NCBI RefSeq assembly: GCF_003946505.1
Contig: NZ_RHON01000003.1
Coordinates: 181,256 to 245,255 of the forward strand
From: Companilactobacillus mishanensis
GTDB taxonomy: Bacteria > Bacillota > Bacilli > Lactobacillales > Lactobacillaceae
Direction of reading: 5' to 3'
Length of the DNA: 64,000 bases
Both the position numbers and the translations under genes were made by a program. Positions 16,628-24,672 of the stretch are shown here, in pieces (position 1 is the first letter of the stretch; each line of letters opens with the position of its first letter). The notes below the pieces were generated by a model. The model was not told the DNA's origin. It did no database searches and saw nothing but the letters and a program-made list of their open reading frames with translations.

Positions 16628-16658
16628 TTGACCTTCTAGTAACACCATACTCTATAAC
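16628..16658 (+). promoter_or_regulatory. Promoter with 19-bp spacer, probable MerR target
   Basis: TTGACC (16628-16633) and TATAAC (16653-16658) are separated by 19 bp. Over-long spacers are characteristic of promoters that MerR proteins untwist to activate. It sits between the divergent MerR gene and the oxidoreductase gene. Confidence 0.6.
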
Positions 16659-16702
16659 TGAACTTGTAAGCAACAAACAAAATAAGTTCAGGGGGAAAAC
16701 TA

Positions 16703-18628
16703 ATGTACTTAAAAAAGATGTTTACACCTTATAAAATCAATCAATGTGAAATTAAAAACAGATTCGTCGTACCAGCAATGGTTTCCAATATGTGTGATGA
16801 GGATGGTAATATCACTGATCAATTCATCAAATACCATGAAACAAAAGCCAAGGGTGGTTGGGGCCTGATCATCACCGAAGACTACGGTGTCAATCCTAAT
16901 GGTGTTGGATACAAAAACTGCGTTCGCCTATACGATGAAAAACAGGTGCCTGCTAACAAAAAACTAACTGATACTATTCATATGTATGGAGCTAAAATGT
17001 TTGCCCAAGTATTCCATCCAGGACGCCAAACAAACTCGAAGGTCAATGGTGGTGTTCAACCAATTTCCGTTTCGAGAATACCTGATCCATTTAACCAAGA
17101 CATCCCTCGAGACATGACTGTTGAAGAAATCCATGAATTAGTTCATGAATTCGGTCACACTGCCAAATTGATGAAAGAATCCGGCTTTGATGGTATCGAA
17201 CTACATCTTGCCCACGGCTATCTTCTATCAGGATTCTTGAGTACTCGCCAAAATCGTAGAACTGATGAATATGGTGGTTGCTTGGAAAACAGAATGCGCA
17301 TCGTTCACGAAATTTATGATGCAATGAGGGCTGAAGTTGGAACAGACTTTCCACTAACTGCTAGATTCTCACTTACTGAAGATACTGTTGATGGTCGTCC
17401 GATGGATGAAAGTATGGTAATGGTAAAGTATTTTGAGGAATTAGGCTTCGATGCTCTAAACCTTTCAAATGGTGAATATTCGTCATATGCTGATGAATCA
17501 ATCTCTACAACCTTTACTCCAAAAGGCTTTAACGTTGCTAACGCTAAAAAGGTTCATGATTTCATCAACATCCCTACTATCGTTGCAAATGGTATCAATG
17601 ACCCTGCAATGGCCGAGAATATTTTGCAACAAGATGCTAGCGACTTCATTGGAATGGCCCGTGCTTCATTGGCTGATCCAGATTTGCCAAGAAAAGCTGC
17701 TCGTGGCCAACTAGGCGATATCAACTACTGTATCCGTTGTTTACAAGGCTGTATCGGCAACTTGCTCCAACAAAAGCCTATTAACTGCTTGGTAAATCCA
17801 ATGATAGGTCACGAATCCGAATATACCTTCGAATCTCAACCCTCTCCAAAAACTGTTTTAGTCATAGGTGGTGGTACAGCTGGTATGGAAGCCGCAATTG
17901 CCGCAACTAGACAAGGTCACAGTGTTACTTTATGGGAAAAATCCAATTTACTAGGTGGAGAGTTTATACCTGCTATTTATCCACCTGCAAAAGGTGAATA
18001 TGCAACCTTCTTAGTATTTTTGAAGAGACAGCTAAAAATTCTCAACATTAACGTCGTAATGAATCAAACTGCTACCGTTGAAAACGTCAAAGCATTCGGT
18101 GCGAATAAGGTAATAGTTGCAACTGGTGGACATCCAAACAAGCCACATCTTGAAGGAATCGATAACGATAATATTCATTTTGCTAACGAGGTTCTTTTAG
18201 GAAAAGCCCCATTGAACGGTGAAATAGTTGTCGTTGGTGGTGGCGAGGTTGGTACCGAAACTGCAATGTTCTTAGCCGATGGTGAGCGAGGTCACGTTAC
18301 TGTTCTTGAAATGACGGGAGATATCAACGCTGGACTATTGAGAACAGTACCTACTAAACGGTTCCTCAGAGATCATGAGGTAACTATCGTGACACATGCC
18401 ACCGTTCAAGAGTTTGGCAGCAACGAAGTAGTTATTGAACACAATGAAAAAACTGAACATATTCCCGCTGATCATATTGTATTAGCAATGGGATATCATT
18501 CAAACAATGACCTACTTAAATCATTGCAAACTGAACTGAATAACGTTGAAGAAGCTGGTGACGTTACAAAACCATCTAACGCATTAGTCTCATCTGCAAC
18601 TGGATTCACAGCCGGTTACTACGCTTAA
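16703..18628 (+). CDS. FMN/Fe-S/FAD-dependent NADH:flavin oxidoreductase (Old Yellow Enzyme, 2-enoate reductase type)
   Basis: A 641-residue two-part enzyme. Residues 1-340 form an FMN-binding OYE barrel (FTPYKINQCEIKNRFVVPAM; HLAHGYLLSGFLS). The Cys cluster CIRCLQGCIGN and the later Cys in INCLVNP supply the 4Fe-4S ligands. Residues about 385-630 are an FAD/NAD(P)H module with two dinucleotide motifs (VIGGGTAGMEAA and VVGGGEVGTETA). Relatives include 2,4-dienoyl-CoA reductase, 2-enoate reductase and BaiCD-like enzymes. They reduce C=C bonds of unsaturated acids or electrophiles. The natural substrate is unknown. Control by the divergent MerR regulator is likely. Confidence 0.88.
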   Translation: MYLKKMFTPYKINQCEIKNRFVVPAMVSNMCDEDGNITDQFIKYHETKAKGGWGLIITEDYGVNPNGVGYKNCVRLYDEKQVPANKKLTDTIHMYGAKMFAQVFHPGRQTNSKVNGGVQPISVSRIPDPFNQDIPRDMTVEEIHELVHEFGHTAKLMKESGFDGIELHLAHGYLLSGFLSTRQNRRTDEYGGCLENRMRIVHEIYDAMRAEVGTDFPLTARFSLTEDTVDGRPMDESMVMVKYFEELGFDALNLSNGEYSSYADESISTTFTPKGFNVANAKKVHDFINIPTIVANGINDPAMAENILQQDASDFIGMARASLADPDLPRKAARGQLGDINYCIRCLQGCIGNLLQQKPINCLVNPMIGHESEYTFESQPSPKTVLVIGGGTAGMEAAIAATRQGHSVTLWEKSNLLGGEFIPAIYPPAKGEYATFLVFLKRQLKILNINVVMNQTATVENVKAFGANKVIVATGGHPNKPHLEGIDNDNIHFANEVLLGKAPLNGEIVVVGGGEVGTETAMFLADGERGHVTVLEMTGDINAGLLRTVPTKRFLRDHEVTIVTHATVQEFGSNEVVIEHNEKTEHIPADHIVLAMGYHSNNDLLKSLQTELNNVEEAGDVTKPSNALVSSATGFTAGYYA

Positions 18629-18637
18629 TAGATAATA

Positions 18638-18683
18638 AAAATACACGCAATTATTTCGTTTAATAACTGTGTGTATTTTTTTA
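18638..18683 (+). terminator. Intrinsic terminator of the oxidoreductase gene
   Basis: AAATACACGCAATTATT pairs with AATAACTGTGTGTATTT (imperfect) around TCGTTT and is followed by a T-run. Confidence 0.8.
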
Positions 18684-18842
18684 AATTTAATTTAATGTAT
18701 AATGATATTTCCGTTGACCTGATACTTTTATTCCCATATGATATTTAGAGTACAATTTAACTTTAACAATGTTTTGGGGTTTATTTTATAATTTGATTTC
18801 ACGTCAAATCGTAAAAAATATTATATCGGGAGAATACATCTT

Positions 18843-19358
18843 ATGGTTGAAAGTAGAAAAATTAGTAACAACAAGGACTTTTCAAGTAGTTTAGTTACAC
18901 CATGGATCAAAGGTAATATTTTTGTTGATGACAATTTCTTAAGAGTAGACATGCAAAACACTGTATTATTTGGATTAATTCCAGCAGGTCGAAATAAGGA
19001 TACTTCTCCACTGAACACTGTTTCAAATGTAAGTACTTCAAGTGAATACAAGTTAGGTCGCATCTTCTTAGGTGCATTGCTTATGCTTACTTCATTTGCA
19101 TTGATGGGACAATCATTCTTCATGTTCTTATTCGTTCTTCTAGTTGGTATCGCAATTGGTGGTAGTGGAATTCTGACTGTTTTTGCCTATGAACGATCAG
19201 GCGTTGAAAAGAGAGTTTATCTTCCTTTCTTTGAAGCTAACCATTCAAGAGAATTAGAAGAACAAGTTATCGCCGCTCTAACTAAATATCAAGACGACCG
19301 TAGCGTCGCAGCAGGTGCAGCTTCAATCACCGAAGCGATCCGTGCACAAAACAAATAA
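18843..19358 (+). CDS. Short paralog of the Gln/Asn-tailed membrane protein
   Basis: 171 residues. The whole protein aligns with residues 1-~165 of the protein at 14693-15709, including MVES, NKDFS, SLV.PW.KGN, FVDDNFLR, QNTVLFG, TSPLNT and EANHSRELEEQVIA. It has the same two central hydrophobic helices (about 80-122). It ends in EAIRAQNK exactly where the other protein starts its Gln/Asn tail, so the tail is an add-on. GGGAG precedes ATG 18843. A terminator follows. Function unknown; the shared domain may be a PH-like membrane module. Confidence 0.78.
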   Translation: MVESRKISNNKDFSSSLVTPWIKGNIFVDDNFLRVDMQNTVLFGLIPAGRNKDTSPLNTVSNVSTSSEYKLGRIFLGALLMLTSFALMGQSFFMFLFVLLVGIAIGGSGILTVFAYERSGVEKRVYLPFFEANHSRELEEQVIAALTKYQDDRSVAAGAASITEAIRAQNK

Positions 19359-19371
19359 ATATTAAATTCCG

Positions 19372-19404
19372 AAAGCAAACTTGGTTCCCAAGTTTGCTTT
19401 TTTT
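19372..19404 (+). terminator. Intrinsic terminator of the short paralog
   Basis: AAAGCAAACTTGG / CCAAGTTTGCTTT stem followed by a T-run. Confidence 0.9.
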
Positions 19405-19501
19405 AGTCTCAAATTCTCAAAACCGGTGACCCACAAACCTAAGCAAAAACTTCGTTTTTGCCAGTAAACTCTTGAACTTAAAAAAGTCAGGAGTGAGAAT
19501 T

Positions 19502-19750
19502 ATGAGATTAGATGTTAATTTATTCGTACCAAATGAGGAAGGTTACAAGTTTGCTTTCGCCAAGTCTACTAAAGGATTGGCTGTAGGTGATACTTTTGAG
19601 ACTACCGTTTTAGGGATGGACGTTACTTTCCAGATAATCATCAAAGCCGATATTAAAGACTTTGAGACCATTATGGATCAACACGCTGAATTGTTTGCTT
19701 TGGTAAACGATGCCAACCCAGAAGTTTTCATGGTCATCAAAGAAGTGTAA
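19502..19750 (+). CDS. Small acidic protein of unknown function
   Basis: An 82-residue soluble protein (MRLDVNLFVPNEEGYKFAFA) with no membrane segment, predicted mostly beta then helical. CAGGAGTGAG precedes ATG 19502, which I prefer to an upstream in-frame codon at 19472. A short hairpin (GCAAAAAC TTC GTTTTTGC, near 19443-19461) stands before it. It is monocistronic with a strong terminator. No family recognised. Confidence 0.65.
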   Translation: MRLDVNLFVPNEEGYKFAFAKSTKGLAVGDTFETTVLGMDVTFQIIIKADIKDFETIMDQHAELFALVNDANPEVFMVIKEV

Positions 19751-19752
19751 TC

Positions 19753-19798
19753 AAAAAGAGGGAAATGACTGTAACTTAGTCATTTCCCTCTTTTTTTC
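19753..19798. terminator. Terminator, copy 1 of a duplicated element
   Basis: AAAAAGAGGGAAATGACT / AGTCATTTCCCTCTTTTT around a 7-base loop. It is shared by the small-protein gene and the convergent AbrB gene. The sequence recurs almost unchanged at 20075-20117. Confidence 0.92.
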
Positions 19799-19800
19799 AT

Positions 19801-20019
19801 CTATATATTTTTATCAGAAATTGAGACATTTCCATATTGCTTTTCCTGTTGTTCAACTTTTTCCCATAAGGTCTCATGCATGTCGATTATGATTTCACCA
19901 TCAGTATTTAACTTTACATTAATCAAATCACCACGTTTAAGATTTAATTTTTTAACGATTTCACTTGGAACAGTAATTTTATTGTCTGATCCAATCATGA
20001 CTCTGAACGTTGCATCCAT
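19801..20019 (-). CDS. AbrB/MazE-like DNA-binding protein
   Basis: A 72-residue protein with a SpoVT-AbrB fold: FRVMIGSDNKITVPSEIVK then LNLKRGDLINV. CCGGAGGATA precedes ATG 20019; a longer start at 20055 lacks a comparable site. AbrB/MazE domains serve as transition-state regulators or as antitoxins, but no toxin-like gene is adjacent. It stands between the two copies of a duplicated terminator, downstream of a small XRE-like gene in the same direction. Confidence 0.75.
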   Translation of the reverse strand: MDATFRVMIGSDNKITVPSEIVKKLNLKRGDLINVKLNTDGEIIIDMHETLWEKVEQQEKQYGNVSISDKNI

Positions 20020-20074
20020 GATAATATCCTCCGGAAACCATTTATTTAACATCATGACTATATACTAAGACACG

Positions 20075-20117
20075 AAAAAAGGAAATGACTGTATCTTAGT
20101 CATTTCCCTCTTTTTTT
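20075..20117. terminator. Terminator, copy 2 of the duplicated element
   Basis: AAAAAAGGAAATGACT / AGTCATTTCCCTCTTTTTTT. It is nearly identical to the element at 19753-19798. The stop codon of the XRE-like gene (20098-20096) lies within it. Confidence 0.88.
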
Positions 20118-20347
20118 AAATTTAACAATATGATTCGTTGAACTTCTTCTAAATCTACTCGATACATTTTTGCCAACACCATGATCAAGCGGCCATCAAC
20201 AATTTTCGTTTTATCGGTCTCTAGTGAACTTAGTGCAGATGTTGAAGTAGAAAAATTATAGTCAGCTTTTGCCTTTTCGACCACTTGTTTCAAGGTCATA
20301 TCTGTAAAAAATCTCTTTGTTTTGAAAAATCTTCCTAATGTCATCAT
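20096..20347 (-). CDS. Small XRE/Rgg-like helix-turn-helix protein
   Basis: An 83-residue protein with a helix-turn-helix pattern: TLKQVVEKAKADYNF, STSALSSLETDKTKI, then LAKMYRVDLEEVQRI. This resembles the N-terminal domain of Rgg/XRE regulators, without a C-terminal sensor domain. No ribosome site is seen before the ATG-ATG start. AT-rich -10-like sequence (TATATTTTATAC) lies directly upstream, so a leaderless mRNA is possible. It could regulate the AbrB-like gene downstream. Confidence 0.6.
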   Translation of the reverse strand: MMTLGRFFKTKRFFTDMTLKQVVEKAKADYNFSTSTSALSSLETDKTKIVDGRLIMVLAKMYRVDLEEVQRIILLNLKKEGND

Positions 20348-20396
20348 GTATAAAATATAACATTTTTTCGGTTACATTTAACTGTTTATTTAATAA

Positions 20397-21539
20397 TTAG
20401 GCAAACTTCAAAGCTTGTTCAAGGTCTTTAATTAGGTCACGATAATCTTCGATTCCAACGGATAAACGGACTAATTCGTCCTTGATACCGATCTGCAATC
20501 TAGTTTCCTTTGGTATCTCAAAGTGCGACATGAACGCAGGCACTTCAGCTAGGCTCTCAACGGCTCCCAAGCTCACGGCAAGTGTAAATAGTTGTAGATG
20601 GTTGATAAAGCCCTTAACGTCTAATCCAGGCTGCAATTCGAACGATAACACACCGCCGAATCCAGCACATTGATCTTTAATGTTGTCGAAATTAGCATCC
20701 CCATCACAACCGGGATAATAAATTTTCGCAACTTTAGGGTCACTTTTCAGAAATTCGATCACATGCTTAGCATTCTCAATGTGACGGTCCATTCTGACAC
20801 TCAAAGTCTTGATACCTCTTTGGAGCAAATTACTATCCTGTGGCGAAAGAGTAGCCCCCATCGTGTTCTGAGCTTGATATATCTTGTCTCCGACCTCTTT
20901 GTCCTTTGCGACGACAACACCAGCCATCAAATCAGAATGTCCGCTCAAATATTTGGTAGCAGAGTGAACAACCAAGTCTGCCCCCATAGTTAATGGTTTC
21001 TGCAAATAAGGTGTTAAAAATGTATTGTCTACAATCGTCAATAAACCATGTTTCTTAGCGATTTTTCCGATAGATTTCACATCTGAAAATTGTAATAGCG
21101 GATTAGTCAATGTTTCAAAATAAATTGCTTTAGTATTAGCTTGAATACATTTTTCCAGACTATCCAAATCTCTAGTATCGATGGAAGTAAATTTAATTCC
21201 ATAATCTTTTAAATATTCGTTTATAAGTCTAAATGTTCCACCGTATATATTTTTACCAATTATTACATGATCCCCAGGTTTGAAAATAGAAAATACCGCA
21301 TGGATGGCAGCCATCCCTGAAGAAAATGCATAGGCACCAGAGCCATCCTCCAAATGTGCCATCAGTCTTTCTACAGATTCACGGGTTGGATTGCCTGAAC
21401 GAGCGTAATCCCAACGAACTTGCCCCAATAATTCTGGATATTTATAGGTAGATGAATTGTAAATCGGAACGTTGACCGCTCCAGTATTATTGTCATCAAC
21501 GCCACCACCGTGGATCAATGTCGTATCGAATTCTGACAT
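20397..21539 (-). CDS. PLP-dependent trans-sulfuration enzyme (cystathionine gamma-synthase/lyase or beta-lyase)
   Basis: A 380-residue Cys/Met metabolism PLP enzyme. The PLP lysine is in HSATKYLSGHSD, and YARSGNPTRESVE, SSGMAAIHAVF and VDNTFLTPYLQ are family motifs. It acts in interconversion of cysteine, homocysteine and cystathionine. The exact reaction among MetB, MetC and CGL types cannot be settled from sequence. An intergenic segment of about 180 nt with three hairpins lies some 50-220 bp upstream of its start and could be part of its leader. GGGGGTAGTTAA precedes ATG 21539. Confidence 0.85.
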   Translation of the reverse strand: MSEFDTTLIHGGGVDDNNTGAVNVPIYNSSTYKYPELLGQVRWDYARSGNPTRESVERLMAHLEDGSGAYAFSSGMAAIHAVFSIFKPGDHVIIGKNIYGGTFRLINEYLKDYGIKFTSIDTRDLDSLEKCIQANTKAIYFETLTNPLLQFSDVKSIGKIAKKHGLLTIVDNTFLTPYLQKPLTMGADLVVHSATKYLSGHSDLMAGVVVAKDKEVGDKIYQAQNTMGATLSPQDSNLLQRGIKTLSVRMDRHIENAKHVIEFLKSDPKVAKIYYPGCDGDANFDNIKDQCAGFGGVLSFELQPGLDVKGFINHLQLFTLAVSLGAVESLAEVPAFMSHFEIPKETRLQIGIKDELVRLSVGIEDYRDLIKDLEQALKFA

Positions 21540-21589
21540 TTAACTACCCCCTCTTTTTATAAAATATATCATATAACTAAAGGCTAAAA

Positions 21590-21760
21590 CTGTCACCTGC
21601 GGCTGACAGAGATTACGGCTGCTGTGGGACCGCCCTCGGCCAAAATGCGGTCCGTGGGCTCGATTATAAGCCTGACGAAGTTCTTGTCAGTCTTATAACT
21701 CGTCCTACGCTGTAAGCTGCTTCTCAGCTAACAGCGTTGTCACAGCTGCCTCCACCTCTG
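21590..21760. other. Structured element A: three hairpins inside an outer stem
   Basis: The outer stem is GGCTGCTGTG (21617-21626) with CACAGCTGCC (21741-21750), plus CAGAG/CTCTG outside it (21607/21756). Inside are three hairpins in a row: GGACCGC/GCGGTCC (21627/21647), TTATAAGCCTGAC/GTCAGTCTTATAA (21664/21686) and CGCTGTAAGCTG/CAGCTAACAGCG (21708/21725). A further hairpin CTGTCA/TGACAG is at 21590-21609. I recognise no known riboswitch. It precedes the minus-strand trans-sulfuration gene. Confidence 0.6.
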
Positions 21761-22001
21761 TCCTCCTCCGGTTAATTTACATCTTACTTCGATATTTGTC
21801 GCACAAATCATAACCGCAGGTATACCTTATATTAACCATCGTGATAATGAGTAAATCGAATTCGAACAACGCATAAAATTTTTCATAATTGCAATAAATA
21901 GTGAACTATATCAAACTCGGAAATGGAGCTAAATAATCCAGTCCAGGCCACCAAAATGAAATGTTTCAATAAAACTCAGCCGAAGGAGGGCAGGAATGTA
22001 A

Positions 22002-22138
22002 CCAGCTGTAAAAATGGACTTGGTCAGCGTACTATGCTGGCCTAGCCCATGGGCAAGCTTGAAGACGAGAGAACTGCTCGGCTTCAAGTTGAGCGAGAAG
22101 CCTGAAGGTCTGTCAGGCTGAAGCGACCCCACAGCAGG
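22002..22138. other. Structured element B: same three-hairpin plan, opposite orientation
   Basis: CCAGCTGT (22002-22009) pairs with ACAGCAGG (22131-22138) and encloses three hairpins: GGTCAGC/GCTGGCC (22022/22036), CTTGAAGACGAG/CTCGGCTTCAAG (22058/22077) and AGCCTGA/TCAGGCT (22099/22113). Read on the minus strand, its outer GCTGTGG...ACAGCTG and the flanking TCCTTCGG match the layout of element A (GCTGTGG...CACAGCTG, TCCTCCGG). The rest of 21780-22000 shows no gene that I can support. Confidence 0.55.
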
Positions 22139-22173
22139 TGGAATTCCAGCCCACCGAAGGCGGCATATATAGC

Positions 22174-22208
22174 CAAAAAAAGAGCCAAAACCAATACAAG
22201 GTTTTGAC
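22174..22208 (-). terminator. Intrinsic terminator of the secreted hydrolase gene
   Basis: On the minus strand, TCAAAACC / GGTTTTGG around TTGTATT, followed by CTCTTTTTTT. Confidence 0.75.
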
Positions 22209-22221
22209 CCTTCTCAAACTA

Positions 22222-24006
22222 TTAAGCAACATTTTCAGAAACAGCAGCCTTATCAGCAGCATCAGTAACTTCAACGTTAACTTTCAAATTATTAGCTTTG
22301 TTAACCTCATCGATAAAAGCTTGAATATTGGATTGATACTCAGTCACAGCGTTATTAGCTGAGGCATGTCCACCAACATTACCATCCAAGATCCACAATT
22401 TCTTAATAGCGGAATTGTTTGCGTCATACATAGCAGCACTTTGTGAGTTAGGGATGAACGCATCATCTTCAGTTGAAATAAAGTAAGCAGGAAGTGTTGT
22501 CTTTGCGGCAGCCACGATACCTGAAACATCATCTAAACCGAATCCTTGGAAAAATTTATTGATGTTATCAACGTGTTTCATGATCTTGTCATATGGCAAG
22601 AATGGGATGTTATCGAAGTGGATCGGAATGATCAACTTACCTAGTGATGAATTGGCAGATGCTAAAGTTTTGTTGTAAAGTGATGCGCCAAGTGCAGGTA
22701 ATGTTGAGTATCCGGCATCAGCGACAACGGCTTTAACATTCGGAGCTAATCCATCTTCTGAAGCGGCTTCAAGTGCAGTATTAGCACCTAATGATTGACC
22801 ATAGAAAACTATTTCACCATCGTCACCATTCATTTCATTAACTTTATTTACTAGGCTCTTCCAATCTGTCTTGTCGTAATAACCGAATGAAAGTAGGTTA
22901 CCATCACTGGCAAATTGGCCTCGTTGGCTTGGCATCAAGACGTTATAACCCATGTCGTACCAAACTTTTGAAACTACACCGATCCAGTCGGGACGTTCTG
23001 TCCAACCTTGTCCGATGATAACTGTTTTCTTTGAATCAGGATGTGCGACATATGTTGCACGAATTTCCTTATTGGCATTGTTGTAATAAGGAACTGAAAC
23101 GTCCTCTTTAGCAGCAGTGTTGTTCCACCAGTCAGCGGCGGCTGTGTAATATGCCTGGCTAGTTGTTGGATCATATTGTTCGTCCAAATCTGTCCATGTG
23201 TTTGAAACATCGTAACGGCTTGGATCCAAGAGTGTTCTGAAATCTGATAATGCTTGTGTTCCAAAACGGCTGAATAACAATGGATATCCCAATGCAGCGG
23301 CGATTCCAGTTGTCACATCAGTAACTTTATCATCAATGAAACCGGCAATTTTTCCAAGCAAAGTCTTGTAAGTTTTGCCTGAAGCACTGTCGATATCAGC
23401 CATTGTCAAATCGTCATCTGCAGATGCTGTGATGCCGGCTTTGTTGATAACGTCAGGAACGGTCGTGTCCGCAGTCGTTGTTTCTGATGTGTCAGTATCG
23501 GTATCTGTGTTTGTGTCAGTATTTGTGTCTGTTGGTTGTTCCGCAGTATTTTCTGAATCGTTGTCAGTTGCAGTTTCGTCAGTAGTTGTATCTGGATCAA
23601 CTGTAACTGGTTTTTCAGCGGTTGTAACATCCTCAGTTGTTGCAGCAGTTGAAGTATTATCGTCTGAGTTGGTTTCCGTTGCTGCCTCACCAGTAACGTT
23701 AGCTTCCTCAGTTGTTGTTGTAGTGTTACTTTCCTCGGGACTTGTTGTCTCAGTATCAGCGACTTTGTCAGGATCTGTGGCGTCGATCAATGCTTTCAAA
23801 TCAACACGATCAGTTCCTCTAAGTGTTACTGTACCAGTCTTCTTGACCTCGGCGATTGCTTGCTCAGTTTTGTCATCCCCAGCAGTTTGGTTAGCATCAA
23901 CTGTAGCGGCGTAAGCATTGCCAGCAGGTGTCATAATCGTTCCAGCTAAGAATAAAACAGCTAAGCTAGTATAATAACGATTTTTGAAATTTTTCTTGTT
24001 TTTCAT
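22222..24006 (-). CDS. Secreted alpha/beta hydrolase with acidic Thr-rich linker
   Basis: A 594-residue exported protein. A signal peptide (MKNKKNFKNRYYTSLAVL, cleavage near AYA-AT) is followed by a Thr/Glu/Asp/Asn-rich low-complexity region (about residues 75-180, with repeats such as TDTNTDTNTDTDTDT). The alpha/beta hydrolase domain is at about 270-590. The nucleophile Ser lies in GQSLGANTA, a likely acid Asp in STEDDAF, and a His in GNVGGHAS. It resembles S9/BAAT-type serine hydrolases; the substrate is unknown, with an ester or peptide possible. No sortase motif or other wall anchor is seen. The partial gene at 1-682 is a paralog with a shorter linker. Confidence 0.85.
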   Translation of the reverse strand: MKNKKNFKNRYYTSLAVLFLAGTIMTPAGNAYAATVDANQTAGDDKTEQAIAEVKKTGTVTLRGTDRVDLKALIDATDPDKVADTETTSPEESNTTTTTEEANVTGEAATETNSDDNTSTAATTEDVTTAEKPVTVDPDTTTDETATDNDSENTAEQPTDTNTDTNTDTDTDTSETTTADTTVPDVINKAGITASADDDLTMADIDSASGKTYKTLLGKIAGFIDDKVTDVTTGIAAALGYPLLFSRFGTQALSDFRTLLDPSRYDVSNTWTDLDEQYDPTTSQAYYTAAADWWNNTAAKEDVSVPYYNNANKEIRATYVAHPDSKKTVIIGQGWTERPDWIGVVSKVWYDMGYNVLMPSQRGQFASDGNLLSFGYYDKTDWKSLVNKVNEMNGDDGEIVFYGQSLGANTALEAASEDGLAPNVKAVVADAGYSTLPALGASLYNKTLASANSSLGKLIIPIHFDNIPFLPYDKIMKHVDNINKFFQGFGLDDVSGIVAAAKTTLPAYFISTEDDAFIPNSQSAAMYDANNSAIKKLWILDGNVGGHASANNAVTEYQSNIQAFIDEVNKANNLKVNVEVTDAADKAAVSENVA

Positions 24007-24173
24007 ATGTAACTATATCCTCCCCTAATAAAGCGGAATAAATATAACATATAAAAATCGATAAATGAAAATTTGGCTGGTATTGTAATACAACTGAAAG
24101 AATGCTGTTATACCAACGATATGAAACACAATAACTTCAAATTTAATTTCCATCGATTGACTAAAAATGAGAT

Positions 24174-24210
24174 AAAAACAGCAGGATGTATTATTTTTAC
24201 ACCCTGCTTT
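24174..24210 (-). terminator. Intrinsic terminator of the HTH/membrane protein pair
   Basis: On the minus strand AAGCAGGGTGT / ACATCCTGCTGT with a U-run. It lies just past the stop of the membrane protein gene. Confidence 0.75.
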
Positions 24211-24216
24211 ATTAAT

Positions 24217-24672
24217 TTATTTATCGAATCTAAGATAAGTAATAACTAAACTCCATTGTTGAATAATAATTGTGAAAACACCTAAGAATGCGAAGGCTCT
24301 GATGTCAAAAATAAGTTTAGCGTTGTTACCAAAATTTTGAATGTAGATGCATGCAAATGTCAGACACAACATGACGAATAACAATGTGATCCTGGCACTA
24401 ATAAAGGTAGCATTCAATAAATTGCGAGCTTCTCGTTCATCATTATGCTGCATCCCTTCGGAATAACCTTCATGATTTATTTTCAGAAAATTGCCTTTTC
24501 CATATTTTTTATTCTGACGATTACCAACTACAACTAAAGCCAATTCAATAGCCAAGAATGGTGCTATCTCACCTTTCCCAAAATAACTTGCGATACCCCA
24601 GATACCCACTAATACGGCTAGAAGTGAAATCATTGTTGCTCGACCTATTAGATACTTTCTAGTACTGCTCAT
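24217..24672 (-). CDS. Four-helix membrane protein paired with an HTH regulator
   Basis: A 151-residue protein with hydrophobic segments at about 10-30, 35-52, 90-112 and 122-142. GGGGAGATG precedes ATG 24672, which overlaps the stop of the HTH gene by 14 bp, so the two genes are translationally coupled. Pairs of a short XRE regulator and a small DUF3796/DUF2178-like membrane protein are common in Firmicutes; their role is not established. Family assignment is tentative. Confidence 0.7.
   Translation of the reverse strand: MSSTRKYLIGRATMISLLAVLVGIWGIASYFGKGEIAPFLAIELALVVVGNRQNKKYGKGNFLKINHEGYSEGMQHNDEREARNLLNATFISARITLLFVMLCLTFACIYIQNFGNNAKLIFDIRAFAFLGVFTIIIQQWSLVITYLRFDK

Noticed and set aside
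21590..21760. Element A considered as a SAM-I (S-box) or T-box leader of the trans-sulfuration gene
   Set aside because: Neither the S-box core nor the TGG-ACCGCG T-box sequence is present, and no terminator with U-run follows toward the gene.
21929..22132. 67-residue minus-strand open frame in the gene-free region
   Set aside because: It lies inside the hairpin-rich element B, lacks a ribosome site and has no protein-like composition.
23375..23914. 179-residue plus-strand open frame rich in Val and Ser
   Set aside because: It is the antisense of the Thr/Glu/Asp-rich linker of the secreted hydrolase; codon bias of that region keeps the opposite strand open.
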